A DNA stretch of 64,000 nt from Diphasiastrum complanatum (Eukaryota > Streptophyta > Lycopodiopsida > Lycopodiales > Lycopodiaceae): NCBI GenBank assembly GCA_029204225.1, contig CM055110.1, positions 33,797,174-33,861,173 on the forward strand. Direction: 5' to 3'. The position numbers were made by a program, and so were the translations under genes. This document shows positions 49,305-60,265 of the stretch, piece after piece (the stretch's first letter is position 1; each line of letters opens with the position of its first letter). Below the pieces are notes generated by a model, which saw only the letters and a list, made by a program, of their open reading frames with translations, was not told where the DNA came from and searched no databases.

Positions 49305-50279
49305 TTTCAGTATTTGAGTTTTCGATTTGTTCTGAAATAGTAATTTTTGCAGGTGTTTTTTTCAACCGGGTTGACTAAACAAGATATGGTGATTTGTAGC
49401 TCAAGTTGAACCATGAGCACGACGAGGTATAAAGCTTTTGTAATGAGGTATTCCAATGAGATAAATACTGTGAATATCACAATATATATCATAAATATTG
49501 TTTTCAGTTAAGTATATCATAAATTCAAAATATGTTGAATATGTAAATTGTCCTTGTACATTTGCCCATGCTATGCTCATGCCACATTGAGTGATACTCA
49601 GTAGTTGCTAGGATGCATAAAACTTCGAATGGTTGCATGGTCATCGCTAGTCTTCCTTGGATATTCCCATGACTCTCTGAGAGGAAAGATATACTATGTA
49701 CTATAGATTATTCACATTGCAAAACAACAATCAAGGACATAAGTCATTTGCTATAGGAATTTGTTGAAAAGTGATCTTAGCAAGTTCTTCTATGTTTGAC
49801 AATAATGGGTATTCTTCTAGTATAATTTGTGTGTGTGTTTCCTTTTCTTCCAACCATTCTAGGATTGCTTGAGACTCGTCAGTACCTTTCACGTGTGATG
49901 TTATTTATTTGGCAATTGATGTTCTTTATCATCCTCGTGGATGTCTTATTTATTTTCTTCTCTAAGGTGAACGTAGAATCTTTTGAAACGGTTCAAAATC
50001 CTAAAAATGGATCACTGTCATATCCAAAAGAATTAAAATATTCAATTAAACCTAAAAAAATTAGGAAATATCCACGTGAACAAAATACACAAATATTTAT
50101 GATGCTTTAATAGTTTGAATTGAATTTCATGAAAATAACTCGTGGATTCAAATTCCAAGGAATTCTCGCTCACTTCTCTGAGTTCAATGCTCAAAATATT
50201 ATCAAGACTCTCTATTTCAGCTAATGAAGTTGGCGGCTCATCTTCCTCATTAGAGTCTATGGACAATTTTTCATCCGAG
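49305..50279. other. No gene recognised
   Basis: Short frames only. A plus frame at 49829-50110 has a hydrophobic start and a Lys-rich end but no family resemblance. A minus frame at 50042-50266 is acidic and unknown. Confidence 0.4.
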
Positions 50280-50422
50280 TATTTACTTATAGATATTAAT
50301 GAATGACAAAAATCAAAGTATCAAAAACATCAATACTCACAATTGCTTTTTTTGTGATCCTGACGGTTTAATCCTTGTACATTTATCTCTTAATGCATAT
50401 ATACATGTTGGACTAGAATGTG
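50280..50422 (-). pseudogene. Gene U fragment (third copy, exon-intron piece)
   Basis: About 140 bp closely similar to 18310-18440: the GATCCTGACGGTT segment, the splice donor area, and the part encoding YMH..INVQGF-like residues. Cut on both sides. With 45806 and 48864 it indicates remnants of the same or related transposons in 45.8-50.4 kb. Confidence 0.65.
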
Positions 50423-50479
50423 ATTGACAGTACCTCATAATAGAATTACATTTTCAATAGAAATTCTATAAAAAAAGGT

Positions 50480-51360
50480 TTGTCGGATCTGAGCTGACGA
50501 GCTTATCAAAATTTCAAAAATTTCGAAAAGAATTCTGAAAAACTCAAAAAAGAATGCTAGAAACTCAAAATTTTGAAAAAAGTTGAAAAAACTCGAAAAA
50601 TTCAAAAATTGAGAAAACTCGAAGAATAAACTTGAAAATTTCTAAAATGAAAAAATTTTAAAAAGTAACTCAAAAATTTTGAAAATCTAAGAAACTCAAA
50701 AAGTTAATTTGAAAATGAAAATCCGAAAACTCAAAAAATAAACTCGAAAAATTTGAAAATCCAAGAATGTTGAAAATTCCTAAAAACCGTCGGATGCAAT
50801 CTTCAAAAAGGGTTTGTTTTGATTTTTTTTTTTTTGTGGTTGTCTGATGCAATCATCAGACATAATCAATTTTTAGAAAAAAAATTTCAAAAAAACTGGA
50901 AAATCTCGAGCAACTCAAAAAATCCCTAAAATCTCGAAAAAATTCGAAAAATCTTGAGAAACTCAAAAAAATCCTCAAAAACTCAAACAATTTGGAGAAA
51001 CTCGAAAAATTCAAAAAAATTTAAAAAATATTGTAAAACTCAAAAAAATTGAAAATTCGATAATGCAGAAAATTCCAAAAAAAATGTCGAATGGAAAAAA
51101 GATAAAAATCTCAAAAACTCAAAACAATGAGAAAAAAGGGCAGATGCAATTGTTGGATAATTTTTTTTGTTTTTTTGAGATCATCAAATATGATCGTTGG
51201 ATAGTAAAATGTTTTGTTTTAAGTGGTGAGATGCAAACTATGGAAATTTGAAAAATTTCAAAATCTCAAAAAGTTCAGAAAATTTGAGAAACTCGAAAAA
51301 ATTGAAAAATTCGGAAAACTCAAAAAAACGAATTTTTTTTCAAAATTGTCGGATGGAACG
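50480..51360. repeat. AT-rich degenerate short-unit repeat (A(C/T)TC(G/A)AAAAA words)
   Basis: Dense recurrence of words such as ACTCGAAAAA, AACTCAAAAA and ATTTCAAAA with drifting spacing of about 10-20 bp. No frame is meaningful. Likely a decayed minisatellite. Confidence 0.7.
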
Positions 51361-51692
51361 AGGGATTTTAAACAATAGTGCGGCGGTGGATTTCTTGAAA
51401 ATTTGGTGTGAGTTCGCACATATTTGAATGATCAATAGAGACGTTCGAAGCAATCACGATCTGACAAACAAGAATATGGAATGCGTGCTTGTGGAAATGA
51501 GGAATAAACAAGCAATCAAAATTAGAACTAAAAAATAGTCTGGAAAAAAATGAGTTATGTGGTTCTAAAGCCAAGAAGATTGGCAATGGCAAGGGTGCCT
51601 ATGTTAGCACAGATTCTTTCCTTCACTATTAGCGCTTCTCCATCGTTCAACGTGACTACAATACTACTTGGTAATGGCCTCAATCACGAATT

Positions 51693-51767
51693 CTATTCTG
51701 TAGTATAATGGTAGTGTGTCCCGCTTGTCAATTGAATGTTTTGAAATCACATCGTATGTACATTGAT
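51693..51767 (+). pseudogene. tRNA-Asp(GUC)-like relic
   Basis: TGTAGTATAATGGTAGTGTG resembles the D-arm half of plant tRNA-Asp. CCCGCTTGTCA contains the anticodon GTC in a plausible loop. The T-arm (TTTTGAAATCAC) is a degraded GGTTCGAATCC. The right half no longer pairs, so it is a pseudo-tRNA or tRNA-derived piece. Confidence 0.6.
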
Positions 51768-51770
51768 GGG

Positions 51771-52520
51771 CGTCCAAAAAAACATGGCAATATTGTTGCA
51801 TATATAAATAGTTCCACATACCATGCCAACCTGTAAAAATTTATGCCAACAATGAGACTTTAGTTCACTTAGCTTGTTGTCGCTTGTGAAGGCACCCTTT
51901 AGGCATCGCATGTGTCTTGTCGGAGTTCAAAATGAGGCTTTTATTGCCTTCATTACAATCGTCTCTTCTCTCCTCAAGAAGATCCATGGGGCCTTTGGTA
52001 GGACAATTGAAGTCCCCACCGTTTGTGGCCATAAATTGGCCATCTTTACCACTTCTTTTAAGTCATCTCGTGCATCTTTTTTATCTAGTGCTCCAACTCG
52101 TGCTCCCAACATTCTTGAATATGTGCAGTGGGTCCAAAAGATGGTTTATCAACAATTCCCCCCAATATGAGAGTTCATGAAATATCGATAACCTCTTCAT
52201 GCCTAGAGAGAGTTGTCCTAGATCTTGATTGGATCTCCAAATCTGAAGCCAATCACGTCCCTACAATATTAACAAAGAAGCGCACACATTTAATGCAGAT
52301 TATCGTTAGAAGAAATATAAAGAGAGTAATCATAAAAAAAATAAATCACATGTACCATTGATTGGCCCGAATATGTATTATATCTTCATGGAATGAGGAC
52401 GGTGACCAATTAGCCCATCACGCATAGGGTGATCGAGTGGAAGGTATCGAGTGTGGCCCTCATAAACCATCTTTTGTAGATGTTGTGAGTGATGTGCGCC
52501 TTCTTGATACTTACGGAGAT
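51771..52520. other. No gene recognised
   Basis: A plus frame at 51874-52170 and its neighbours show no domain. Nothing else seen. Confidence 0.4.
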
Positions 52521-52610
52521 TGATCAGTTGCTTCTACTTGGTGGTTTTGCTCCATAATGTGTTCTCTTGTGTTTCAATTTCTAAGCAGGATACTGAGAAG
52601 CTTTCCCTTA
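52521..52610 (+). mobile_element. Old LARD LTR end fragment
   Basis: TTGCTTCTACTTGG, TGCTCCATAATGTGTTCTC and CTAAGCAGGAT follow the order of the LARD LTR end (reverse complement of 40764-40855) with many differences. Opposite orientation to the large element. No PBS follows. Confidence 0.6.
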
Positions 52611-52969
52611 CACTATGAGTAGCAGTACTTTCTGAAGTAGATTTGGATTTCCTTTTGCAAACACATAGGTAGTTGCGGAATGTGCTCCTTAAGCTCAACC
52701 AAATCATTAGGCGCTTTAGGTATGACCATTCCTCTTGGACTCCCCTACTTAAGCGGAGGATGGCTTAATTTCAAAGCTTCACCCGACGTCCTTTGTAAAA
52801 ACTCTCCATTCCGAAGTTTGGAAAATCTTCCAATAAGTCATTGTAGGAATGATTAAATGGGTCCTGTTTCAAAATATGACACTCTGAGATTGAGGTGATC
52901 ATACAAATTTTATGTCACAAGATGTGACCATTATATGCTCTAAACATAGATGTGAAGCTAAATTTAAAC

Positions 52970-53290
52970 CTATACAAGGACCTAAAACTAAACTTTAGCC
53001 TCAAGGTAGACCTAATCTAAACCTAAATCTACTAGTAGCCTAAATTGACAATATGAAGTCCAACTTGAACCATGAGGCAAAAAAATAAGGATGCAATACG
53101 AAATCCTGAATGTACACTTCAAAGTATATCTTAATTCAAGCTTAATTAAGTTTATCCAAAACATGTTAATAGAATGAAGCAAATTCTAAAGCAATTATTT
53201 ATTCGGTTAGAAAGACCTAAACCTAAATCTAAATATAATCAAGAACCTAAACCTAGACTTAAACAAGGCACTAAACCTAAACCATATTAT
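52970..53290. repeat. Degenerate CCTAAA-rich stretches
   Basis: CCTAAACCTAAAT-like words cluster at about 52977-53035 and 53212-53285. They resemble, but do not equal, the plant telomere unit CCCTAAA. Units are broken and irregular. Confidence 0.5.
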
Positions 53291-54344
53291 TTTATATACA
53301 TGAATTCAAATTTGTAATTACATAAATTGTGATTTGTGAATATTGAAAGTTATTAACATGACATACTTGCGTTATTAATGTTGATATATTCAAGTTACCA
53401 GTTAGAAACCTGCTCTTCAGGTAAACCCACCAACATATACAGTAAATTTTGGCAGATCCACGAATTATTTTATGCTAGATAATATTATCAAAATAAAGAG
53501 AAAAATTTTGGTTATGTTTTTTATCTACTCAAAAAAGCTTGGCAACCCCACCAGACTTTACTTAATACCCAAAATATCACATCGAACTCTCAAAAATTAC
53601 CTGCTCAACCAGTCACCGGTGATTTAGCAGGTCATTTATTGTTAACATAATTATCATATATTTCGTGATAACATAAATTGCATAGTTATTTTCGTAAAAA
53701 AAGTCACATAATTATGTTAATATGAAACCCTTGTTTATATAGCATCAAAGGTTTACTTTCCACACATGTGAATACTAAGAGCCCAAAAAAATTGTAGGAG
53801 GGCACACTTAAAAGCTAAAAAATGACATGTATTTTTGCATGCCCTCCGATAGCTATCATCAATAGCTTCTAAACACTCAGTAGTGTTACAAAAAGGACTC
53901 CATCAGATCTAGATCTTTTTCGTCAACTTTATACCAAAAACATAGTCTACATTCATATTGATAACATAGCTAACTAGCATGCAATCATCAAGAACCTATC
54001 ATAATGAATGAAAAACACTTTTCTAAAACTATTTAACATACGGTACGTACCATGAATCTCAAGCTAAATTATGAATATTGGTAATATTCCATAAAAAAAC
54101 CATTAAATTTAGAGTAAAATATATTATTGGCTTTGGAAAGAGTCCATAACAATGATTTTAGGCTAATAAAATCAAGATCCTAAGAAACCACTTACTTGGA
54201 GGTGAAATCCACCACCATGAAGAAATTTAAAAACAAAGAGCTACTACCAAAAGCTACAAAAAGCAAAAATCATCTCCACCTTCCGATCGATGCAATACCT
54301 AAGTTCTAATAACACGATAAAGATTGCCAAGTGTAGATCATTAA
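53291..54344. other. AT-rich DNA, no gene
   Basis: Only short frames. One CACATGTG motif (about 53762). Nothing else recognised. Confidence 0.5.
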
Positions 54345-54725
54345 GAACCTGAACACCAAAAGGAATGTTGCGGAGCCAAACTACCCAACCATAGAGAAAC
54401 AGAAGATCAACCTTCAATCAGCTTCATCCCAAGCCATGCTGATTGAATAATGGAGAGGAGAGATTTCTAGCAATCAAATACTAAAATTTGGATGTGGACT
54501 ATGATTTTTTGTAGGTGTATATAGGACCCCAAGAGCCCCAAGACGATTTGCTTTGGAAGCCTAACTGTTTATAAAACTCATAATCAGTTACTATTGATAC
54601 TCCTCTACATGCATATACTTGTCGTCAATCACCATGCGTTGCTCCACATGTCCTACTTAGAGCGCCTGGGCTCTCACAAGATTATAATTAAAACCATTTT
54701 TAGCCTACATCGAGTACGAAAGTGG
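54345..54725 (-). mobile_element. Diverged LARD LTR fragment
   Basis: Follows the start of the LARD LTR (40790-41200): CTACCCAACC, then CAATCAGCTTCATCCC, a TATATAGG box, ACTATTGATACTCCTCTACA and GGGCTCTCACAAGAT appear in the same order as in the intact LTR, with strong divergence. It shows the family has been active for a long time. Confidence 0.6.
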
Positions 54726-55251
54726 ATGTAAAAACATCCATTATTACCATTTAGGATACCACCTAATGGTAACTCCCACATCACGTAAAAGGACAAGGTC
54801 ATTTGACATGTTTTCCATCAAACATTGAAGACGATTTGGGCCCTCTCCCCCGCATCTGAAATCAATAACTATTAACATGCCTTAAAGTTTGTACTAGTTA
54901 TTTTTTCTTCAAAGTGTTGATTACATCCATGTACGGGTTCAAGTGCACTATTTTACCTAGTTTCTTTTACAAAGTGTGGTTGACTAAGTGGAACCGCCTC
55001 TAAATACCTATTGTCACTTAACCTCCGTTTTTCTTAAACATGCGGTCCATCCTTAATTTAATAACAACTAGTGTTGTCATCTAACAATCACTTTTTTGAG
55101 GTTTGCAATTTTAACTCAATCCGACATAGGTTTCTACTTAGTTGTCACTATTCCATTGAACAATTATCCCACCCACCTACTACACTATCACTCTTAAACC
55201 ATCTTATAGTCTATCAAATTCCTCTCAGCTGAAAGCAGAGAAGATGGAATG
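54726..55251. other. 3' flank of the second RTF1 gene
   Basis: Non-coding, AT-rich. The last 50 bp (with TTTGATAG...CAGCTGAAAGCAGAG) resembles the flank after the RTF1 gene at 2458. Confidence 0.45.
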
Positions 55252-56943
55252 TTACAATAGCCCTCTCCTCCTTTGATAGTCCTCTACAGTGAGTGTAAAG
55301 CAATGTCTACGATCATCGGTGTCCTCAACACGAGCACCGTATTTTGCTTCCAGCTTTCTCTTGCGCTCCATGAAGGCAAGAGGAGCCCCTTGAGCACCGC
55401 CAAGCTGTTCTATCATATCTAAGGAAATGGGTAACTCAAAGTCATGCAGATTGTAGATTTTTGAAATCTTTTCCCCAGAGGTCTGTATATTGTTACCCAG
55501 CTTGGAACTATCCTCCCCACTTTGTGAATTCGCAGCATCCACTAATTCTGTAGCTTTCTGTTTGTCGTCCTTTCCTTCATCCCCAATTTTGACTGCATGG
55601 GAATAATTTGATTTGTAGTGATTTTGAGGCCTTGTCCAATGCCTTGTAAATGGATCATATCCTGCTTCCCCAGCCTTTGCGTGGGGATTGATAGGTTTCA
55701 GCTCTGAAGCATTCTTCAAATTCTCAATCCTATTCCTCCTGTTCATCATTTCAATCCGTTCTGCCCTGGTATTTTTTAGTGAAAGCTGCAAAGAATAAGC
55801 TTCCAGGTCTTTGAGCTTGTCTTTCAGCTTCCCCGACTCCCCATACTCTCCCTTGCTTTCTGCTATTGCCAACTGATTCAACAACCGGTCCTTCTCATGA
55901 GCAATGTTTGAAGGCCGTGCAGCTGCCTGCTTCTTTTCTTGAAGCATCTGTTTCACAGTAGCTGCTGAGTACACAAAACTATTGACTTTCAACAGCGCCT
56001 TTTGCTTCTCTAAAATTTCAGCTGTTGTGATCCCGCGCCCTGAGCAAGCACGTTTCCATGCCTTGATATCTTCATCTGTGGGTGGCTGATCAGAAACTCT
56101 TGCCATTTGCCATCTGGCAGCTGTGCTATCATCACCCCAGGTGCAATTCAGGTACTTGTAGGTAATTTTATTTCCGAATTTGTAAACTTTGTCCGGCTCC
56201 TTTGCATCAACATTCTTAACAAAGCACAATTTATAGATGTTTAGGCCAGAGCTGGAAGTTCCTATGCCAATCCGCACAAAACAACCTCTAATTACATCTT
56301 CGAAGAAGGGCTCCATGAACCACTTCAACAATTTGGATCGTCTGATGGTGATGTTTTTGATAAGATTAATGTTGTCCGCGTCATCACTTGTGCTGCTGCT
56401 TTCTGATTCGGATTCCTCTTCTAATGATGAAGGCTCTTGCTCTGTGCTGCTTTTGCTCTCCGCACGCTGTCTCCTTGTCACCATCATCGCATAAGAGCTC
56501 ATCCTGGAGGAAGGTGCAGGACCTTCATTACGACTCTGGGGTGTACTGGGACCTGTGGGGCGTATCTTTTTCAGGAGGTTCTCGCGTCTCTCTGATCTGT
56601 CATGCAAGGTAATCTCCCTCTGCAGTTCTGACATGCTTTCTAGCAGCCGCATGTCTTCTTCATCTTTGTAAATATAACTTCCGTATGAACGATCACTGAG
56701 ATCGCCATGCGCTCTATCTTTCTTCAGCGGCACCTTTAAGCTCTTGCCTTTCCTACCATGGTCACCATCGTCTTCAAATCTACTTCTGCCATCCGCGTAG
56801 TCCTCGTAATCATCGACATTGTCATCATAACTGTATTCCTGAGCAGGAAGCATCCGGCGCTTGGAAGGCTGTTTGTCTGGAATGCCTTTTGGGCGCCCTG
56901 CCACCTCCAGTAGCATATCCTCAAGCTCTTGCTCGTCTCTCAT
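55252..56943 (-). CDS. VIP5: RTF1/VIP5 paralogue, shorter but open
   Basis: Single-exon frame of 563 codons from the ATG at 56943 (MRDEQELEDMLLEVAGRPKG) to the TAA at 55252; the frame is open further upstream but that part is leader-like. It carries the same domains as the gene at 2458: acidic N-terminal region, Plus3 domain (TIRRSKLLKWFMEPFFED), coiled coil, AGEAGYDPFTRHWTR and a DYQRRRGLL end. It lacks two blocks of the disordered region: one around the SSVRESAMSS segment and one with the EEEDDDVEV acid run. All deletions keep the frame, which argues for selection or recent origin. The 5' flank differs from that of the first gene, so its promoter is unknown. It may be functional; expression cannot be judged. 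Confidence 0.85.
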   Translation of the reverse strand: MRDEQELEDMLLEVAGRPKGIPDKQPSKRRMLPAQEYSYDDNVDDYEDYADGRSRFEDDGDHGRKGKSLKVPLKKDRAHGDLSDRSYGSYIYKDEEDMRLLESMSELQREITLHDRSERRENLLKKIRPTGPSTPQSRNEGPAPSSRMSSYAMMVTRRQRAESKSSTEQEPSSLEEESESESSSTSDDADNINLIKNITIRRSKLLKWFMEPFFEDVIRGCFVRIGIGTSSSGLNIYKLCFVKNVDAKEPDKVYKFGNKITYKYLNCTWGDDSTAARWQMARVSDQPPTDEDIKAWKRACSGRGITTAEILEKQKALLKVNSFVYSAATVKQMLQEKKQAAARPSNIAHEKDRLLNQLAIAESKGEYGESGKLKDKLKDLEAYSLQLSLKNTRAERIEMMNRRNRIENLKNASELKPINPHAKAGEAGYDPFTRHWTRPQNHYKSNYSHAVKIGDEGKDDKQKATELVDAANSQSGEDSSKLGNNIQTSGEKISKIYNLHDFELPISLDMIEQLGGAQGAPLAFMERKRKLEAKYGARVEDTDDRRHCFTLTVEDYQRRRGLL

Positions 56944-57150
56944 GCTAGCTATTGTGAATTGATGTGCAGTAAAGTGAATTGGATGGGAAGGAGGATAGTA
57001 TTGCAAAATGAGAGAGAGAGAACGAATGAATTGTATTGATAACTTAATGAATGAGAGCAACTGCTCTTGCTCTTAGAAAGAGAGATATAAGTTGCTCTTG
57101 GTCTTACAAAGAGAAATCGCAGTTAGTGAGACGATGCTCAAATAGACTTG
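56944..57150 (-). promoter_or_regulatory. 5' flank of the second RTF1 gene
   Basis: Shares about 50 bp of leader with the first gene, then becomes unrelated, with a GA-rich tract at 57009-57024. No clear TATA box was found. Confidence 0.3.
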
Positions 57151-57443
57151 TGTGTACGTGTCTCATGTGTGCGGCTGTTGGCTGTGTCGCTAGAGTTATG
57201 CGACTGTTGAGAGTTATGCGACTCTTGAGGACCTATGCGATTCTTGGCCTACGTGTGAGACGATGCTCAAAGAGTTATGCGACTGTTGAGAGTTATGCCA
57301 CTCTTGAGGACCCAACTTGGCATACGTGGAATGTAATACCCTGTTGAGGACCCAACTTGGCCTAGAGTTAATGTTGAGGACCCAACTTGGCCTACGTGAA
57401 ATGTAATAGGCTAAAATGACATTTAGACTATACTTAATTTAAT
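57150..57443 (-). repeat. Tandem repeats inside a copia 3' LTR region
   Basis: Repeated words: GTTGAGGACCCAACTTGG (three times, about 57340-57395, plus a variant near 57303), AGTTATGCGACT(G/C)TTGAG (several, 57192-57300) and GAGACGATGCTCAAA (twice). The minus-strand LTR appears to begin at about 57443 after a purine tract (AAGTGGGAG). Its other end is not defined. Confidence 0.6.
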
Positions 57444-59862
57444 ACTCCCACTTAGTCTTAATGTATAAGACATAGCGTCATATACTACGCTTACTTGTTC
57501 TCTACATAATTCAAATTTGTTTCTTGTAAGTGGTTTTGTGAATATATCAGCAACCAATGTCTTCAGTTGCACAGTATTGTAGTTCCACTTTGCCTTCAGC
57601 AACTTGTTGTCACACAAAATGTATTGGATCTCAACATGTTTTGTCCGTGCATGAAATCTTGGATTCTTTGTCATGTCAATACAACTTTTGCTTGGCACAG
57701 TTAAGAATGGTTTGATGATGTTGAAGTTAAAAAATCATTGAGTAATCTTCTGCGGCCAAATCACTTCCTTTGTTGCTTGACATTCTGCAACATATTCTGC
57801 TTCTGCACTTGATAATGATATTGTTGGCTACTTCTTACTTGTCCATGAAACTACACCTACACCAATCATAAAACAATATTCTGCTTCTTACTTGTCCATG
57901 AAAGTACACCTGCACCAATCATAAAACAATATCCTCTTGTTGATCTTCTTTCATCCACATCACCTGCCCAATCAACATCACAGAATCCAATTAGTTGTAA
58001 TACATTATTATCAACATTTTCGCTAAATGTTATTCCATAATTAGAGGTTCCACATAAATATCTGAGAATCCTTTTTACAGCTATCCAATGTTGTGGACCG
58101 GGATTACTCAAAAATTGACTGACAACACTAATTGCAAACGCAATATCTGGTCTAGTTGAAATTGCCGCATATATCAAACTTCCAACAATACTTTGGTATG
58201 GAATTGATTCCATCATTCCTTGTTGTTCCTTAGTTTGAGGACACATGTCCTTGGCCCACCAACCTCAAATTGTTTTCCATAAGAGTACTGATCGGTTTGC
58301 GTTTATCCATTGCAAATTTATGTAGTACATTTTCAATGTATTTCTTTTGACTGAAATGAATTGTCTTAAGTCTTTTATTTCTTTTTATTTGGATTCCAAG
58401 ACAATAATGTAGATCTCCATAACCTATCATTTCAAACTCAGGTGAAAGTTGTGATTTGCAATAATTTAGAAATGTGAGATCATTACTCACTAATATAACA
58501 TCATAAACATATAATGCTATAATGACGATTGAACTTTTCTTTTTCTTAATATAGATATTAGAATTATCAGATCCTTGCTTGAAATTTTTAGATTTAAGAT
58601 AAGTATCACTACGTTGATACCAAGCCCGTGGGGACTGTTTAAGTCCATATAGGGTTTTGTGTGATTTACAAACCATATTTTCATTTCCAAGCTTTACATA
58701 TCCCTCGGATTGTTGCATATATATTTCTTCATCTAATCTTCCATTTAGGAAGGCAGTTTTGACATCCATCTGATGTATAAACATATCCTTAGCTGTAGCA
58801 ACCTGCTAACAGGATTCGAATGGATGTCATTTTTATAACTGGGGAAAATGTATCATTGTAATCAGTACCTTCGACTTGTGAGTAGCATTTTGCTACTAGT
58901 CATGCCTTATAACGATCAAGAGTTCCATCTGTCTTAAACTTTTGTTTAAATAGCCATTTGCATCCAACAACCTTTCTTTCTCGAGGAAGGGAAGTTAAAG
59001 ACCATGCATTATTCTTTATAAGAGATGCAAACTCAGCGTCTAAGGCTTTCTTCCATTCATCTGCATATTGGCTTTTAAGAGCTTCAGTTAGCTTTTGAGG
59101 CTTAGAAATATTTGAAGCACTCAAGGCAAAATACGACTTCCATCCAGACTCTAATACTTTCCAGATGGTCGTTTATCTCGTTTATCTTCGAAGTGGAGTG
59201 GAACTTGTACTTTCTGAATTTTCCACTTCATCATCAAGACCTTGAGGATTGACATATTGTGGAAGATCATATATACTAAGGCCCATTTACAAGTTCACTA
59301 GGTGTAAAATAATCTTTAGGATCAATTTCCCAAGCAACCTCATTAGGATCAATCTTTATCTTTTCATTTTCTCCCACTATTTTTGTAGAAACTGATGTTT
59401 CATCATTAATAACATCTCTGCTAATCATTATTTTACTTGTAGCAGGATTCTATAGTCTCTATCCTTTGGATTCAGTACTGTAGCCAATCATTATACACTT
59501 GATACTTTTGTCATCAAGTTTCTTCCTTTTTTCTTTTGGAATATGGGCATATGCATGGCAACCAAACATTCTAAGGTGAGATACTGATGGTTTCTTCCCA
59601 CACCATGCTTCATATAGAATTTTTCCTTCCCATGATGTTGTTGGCAACAAATTTTGTACATATGTAGTTGTTGCAACTGCTTCTGCCCAAAATTGATGGT
59701 AAAGAGTATTATCCTTTTACATACATCTAGCACTTTCGACTAATGTCCTATTCTTATGCTCTGCAACTCCATTCTATTGAGGAGAGTAAGGAACTGTATA
59801 TTGTCTTTCTATGCCATGGTCAGCACGAAAATGATTAAAAGCTTTAGAAATATATGTGAAAG
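57444..59862 (-). pseudogene. Ty1/copia element, integrase end to RNase H (minus strand)
   Basis: In order on the minus strand: integrase end (NGVAEHKNRTLVESAR-like, then HLRMFGCHAYAHIPKEKRKK, 59650-59459); RT (KWLFKQKFKTDGTLDRYKA near 58910; MDVKTAFLNGRLDEEIYM and YGLKQSPRAWYQ; catalytic box ALYVYDVILVSND, where the first Asp of Y-V-D-D is Tyr); then STRPDIAFAISVVSQF, RNase H (FCDVDWAGD, STRGYCFMIG) and the end (ADIFTKPLTRNKFE). Several stops and frame changes. The lost catalytic Asp means it could not reverse transcribe. The 5' part is missing beyond 59862. Confidence 0.8.
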
Positions 59863-59869
59863 CTTTGAG

Positions 59870-60246
59870 ATCCATTAAGATCCAAACCTACTAAATGATC
59901 TTGGGTTTAGATACAAGCAACTCACCAATCTTGCCAATGTAGAAAAATTAGCATCTACACTAAAAATGAGATGCAAACTCTAATAAATCTTGATCATACT
60001 TGAACCAAAATATAAAATAATGTTGTTGTCCATACAATTACAGTAAGCTACTATATTTCACACGTGTGGATCTGAAACTACTCAAACTCGACTTCCATTC
60101 CCACACTTTCCAAAAGTGTTTATTCAAATGCTTTTAGACTAATATAACTTTGAAAAGTCAAACTCTAAGTCTAATATGAAAGTTGGCCTCAATTGCCAAA
60201 TATACAAATATGACCAAAATAGACTAAACTAGTTGAATCTCTCACA
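59870..60246 (-). mobile_element. 3' LTR of the second minus-strand copia element
   Basis: Starts TGTGAGAGATTC at 60246 on the minus strand, directly after a purine tract (GAAGAGAGAG). It runs to about 59870, where the neighbouring element's integrase begins. Contains CACACGTGTG (60060-60069). The far end is cut. Confidence 0.65.
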
Positions 60247-60265
60247 CTCTCTCTTCAACTAGTTT

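Noticed and set aside
51874-52170. Plus-strand frame of 98 codons and an overlapping 87-codon frame
   Set aside because: Two overlapping frames of the same length, no domain resemblance, no splice or promoter context.
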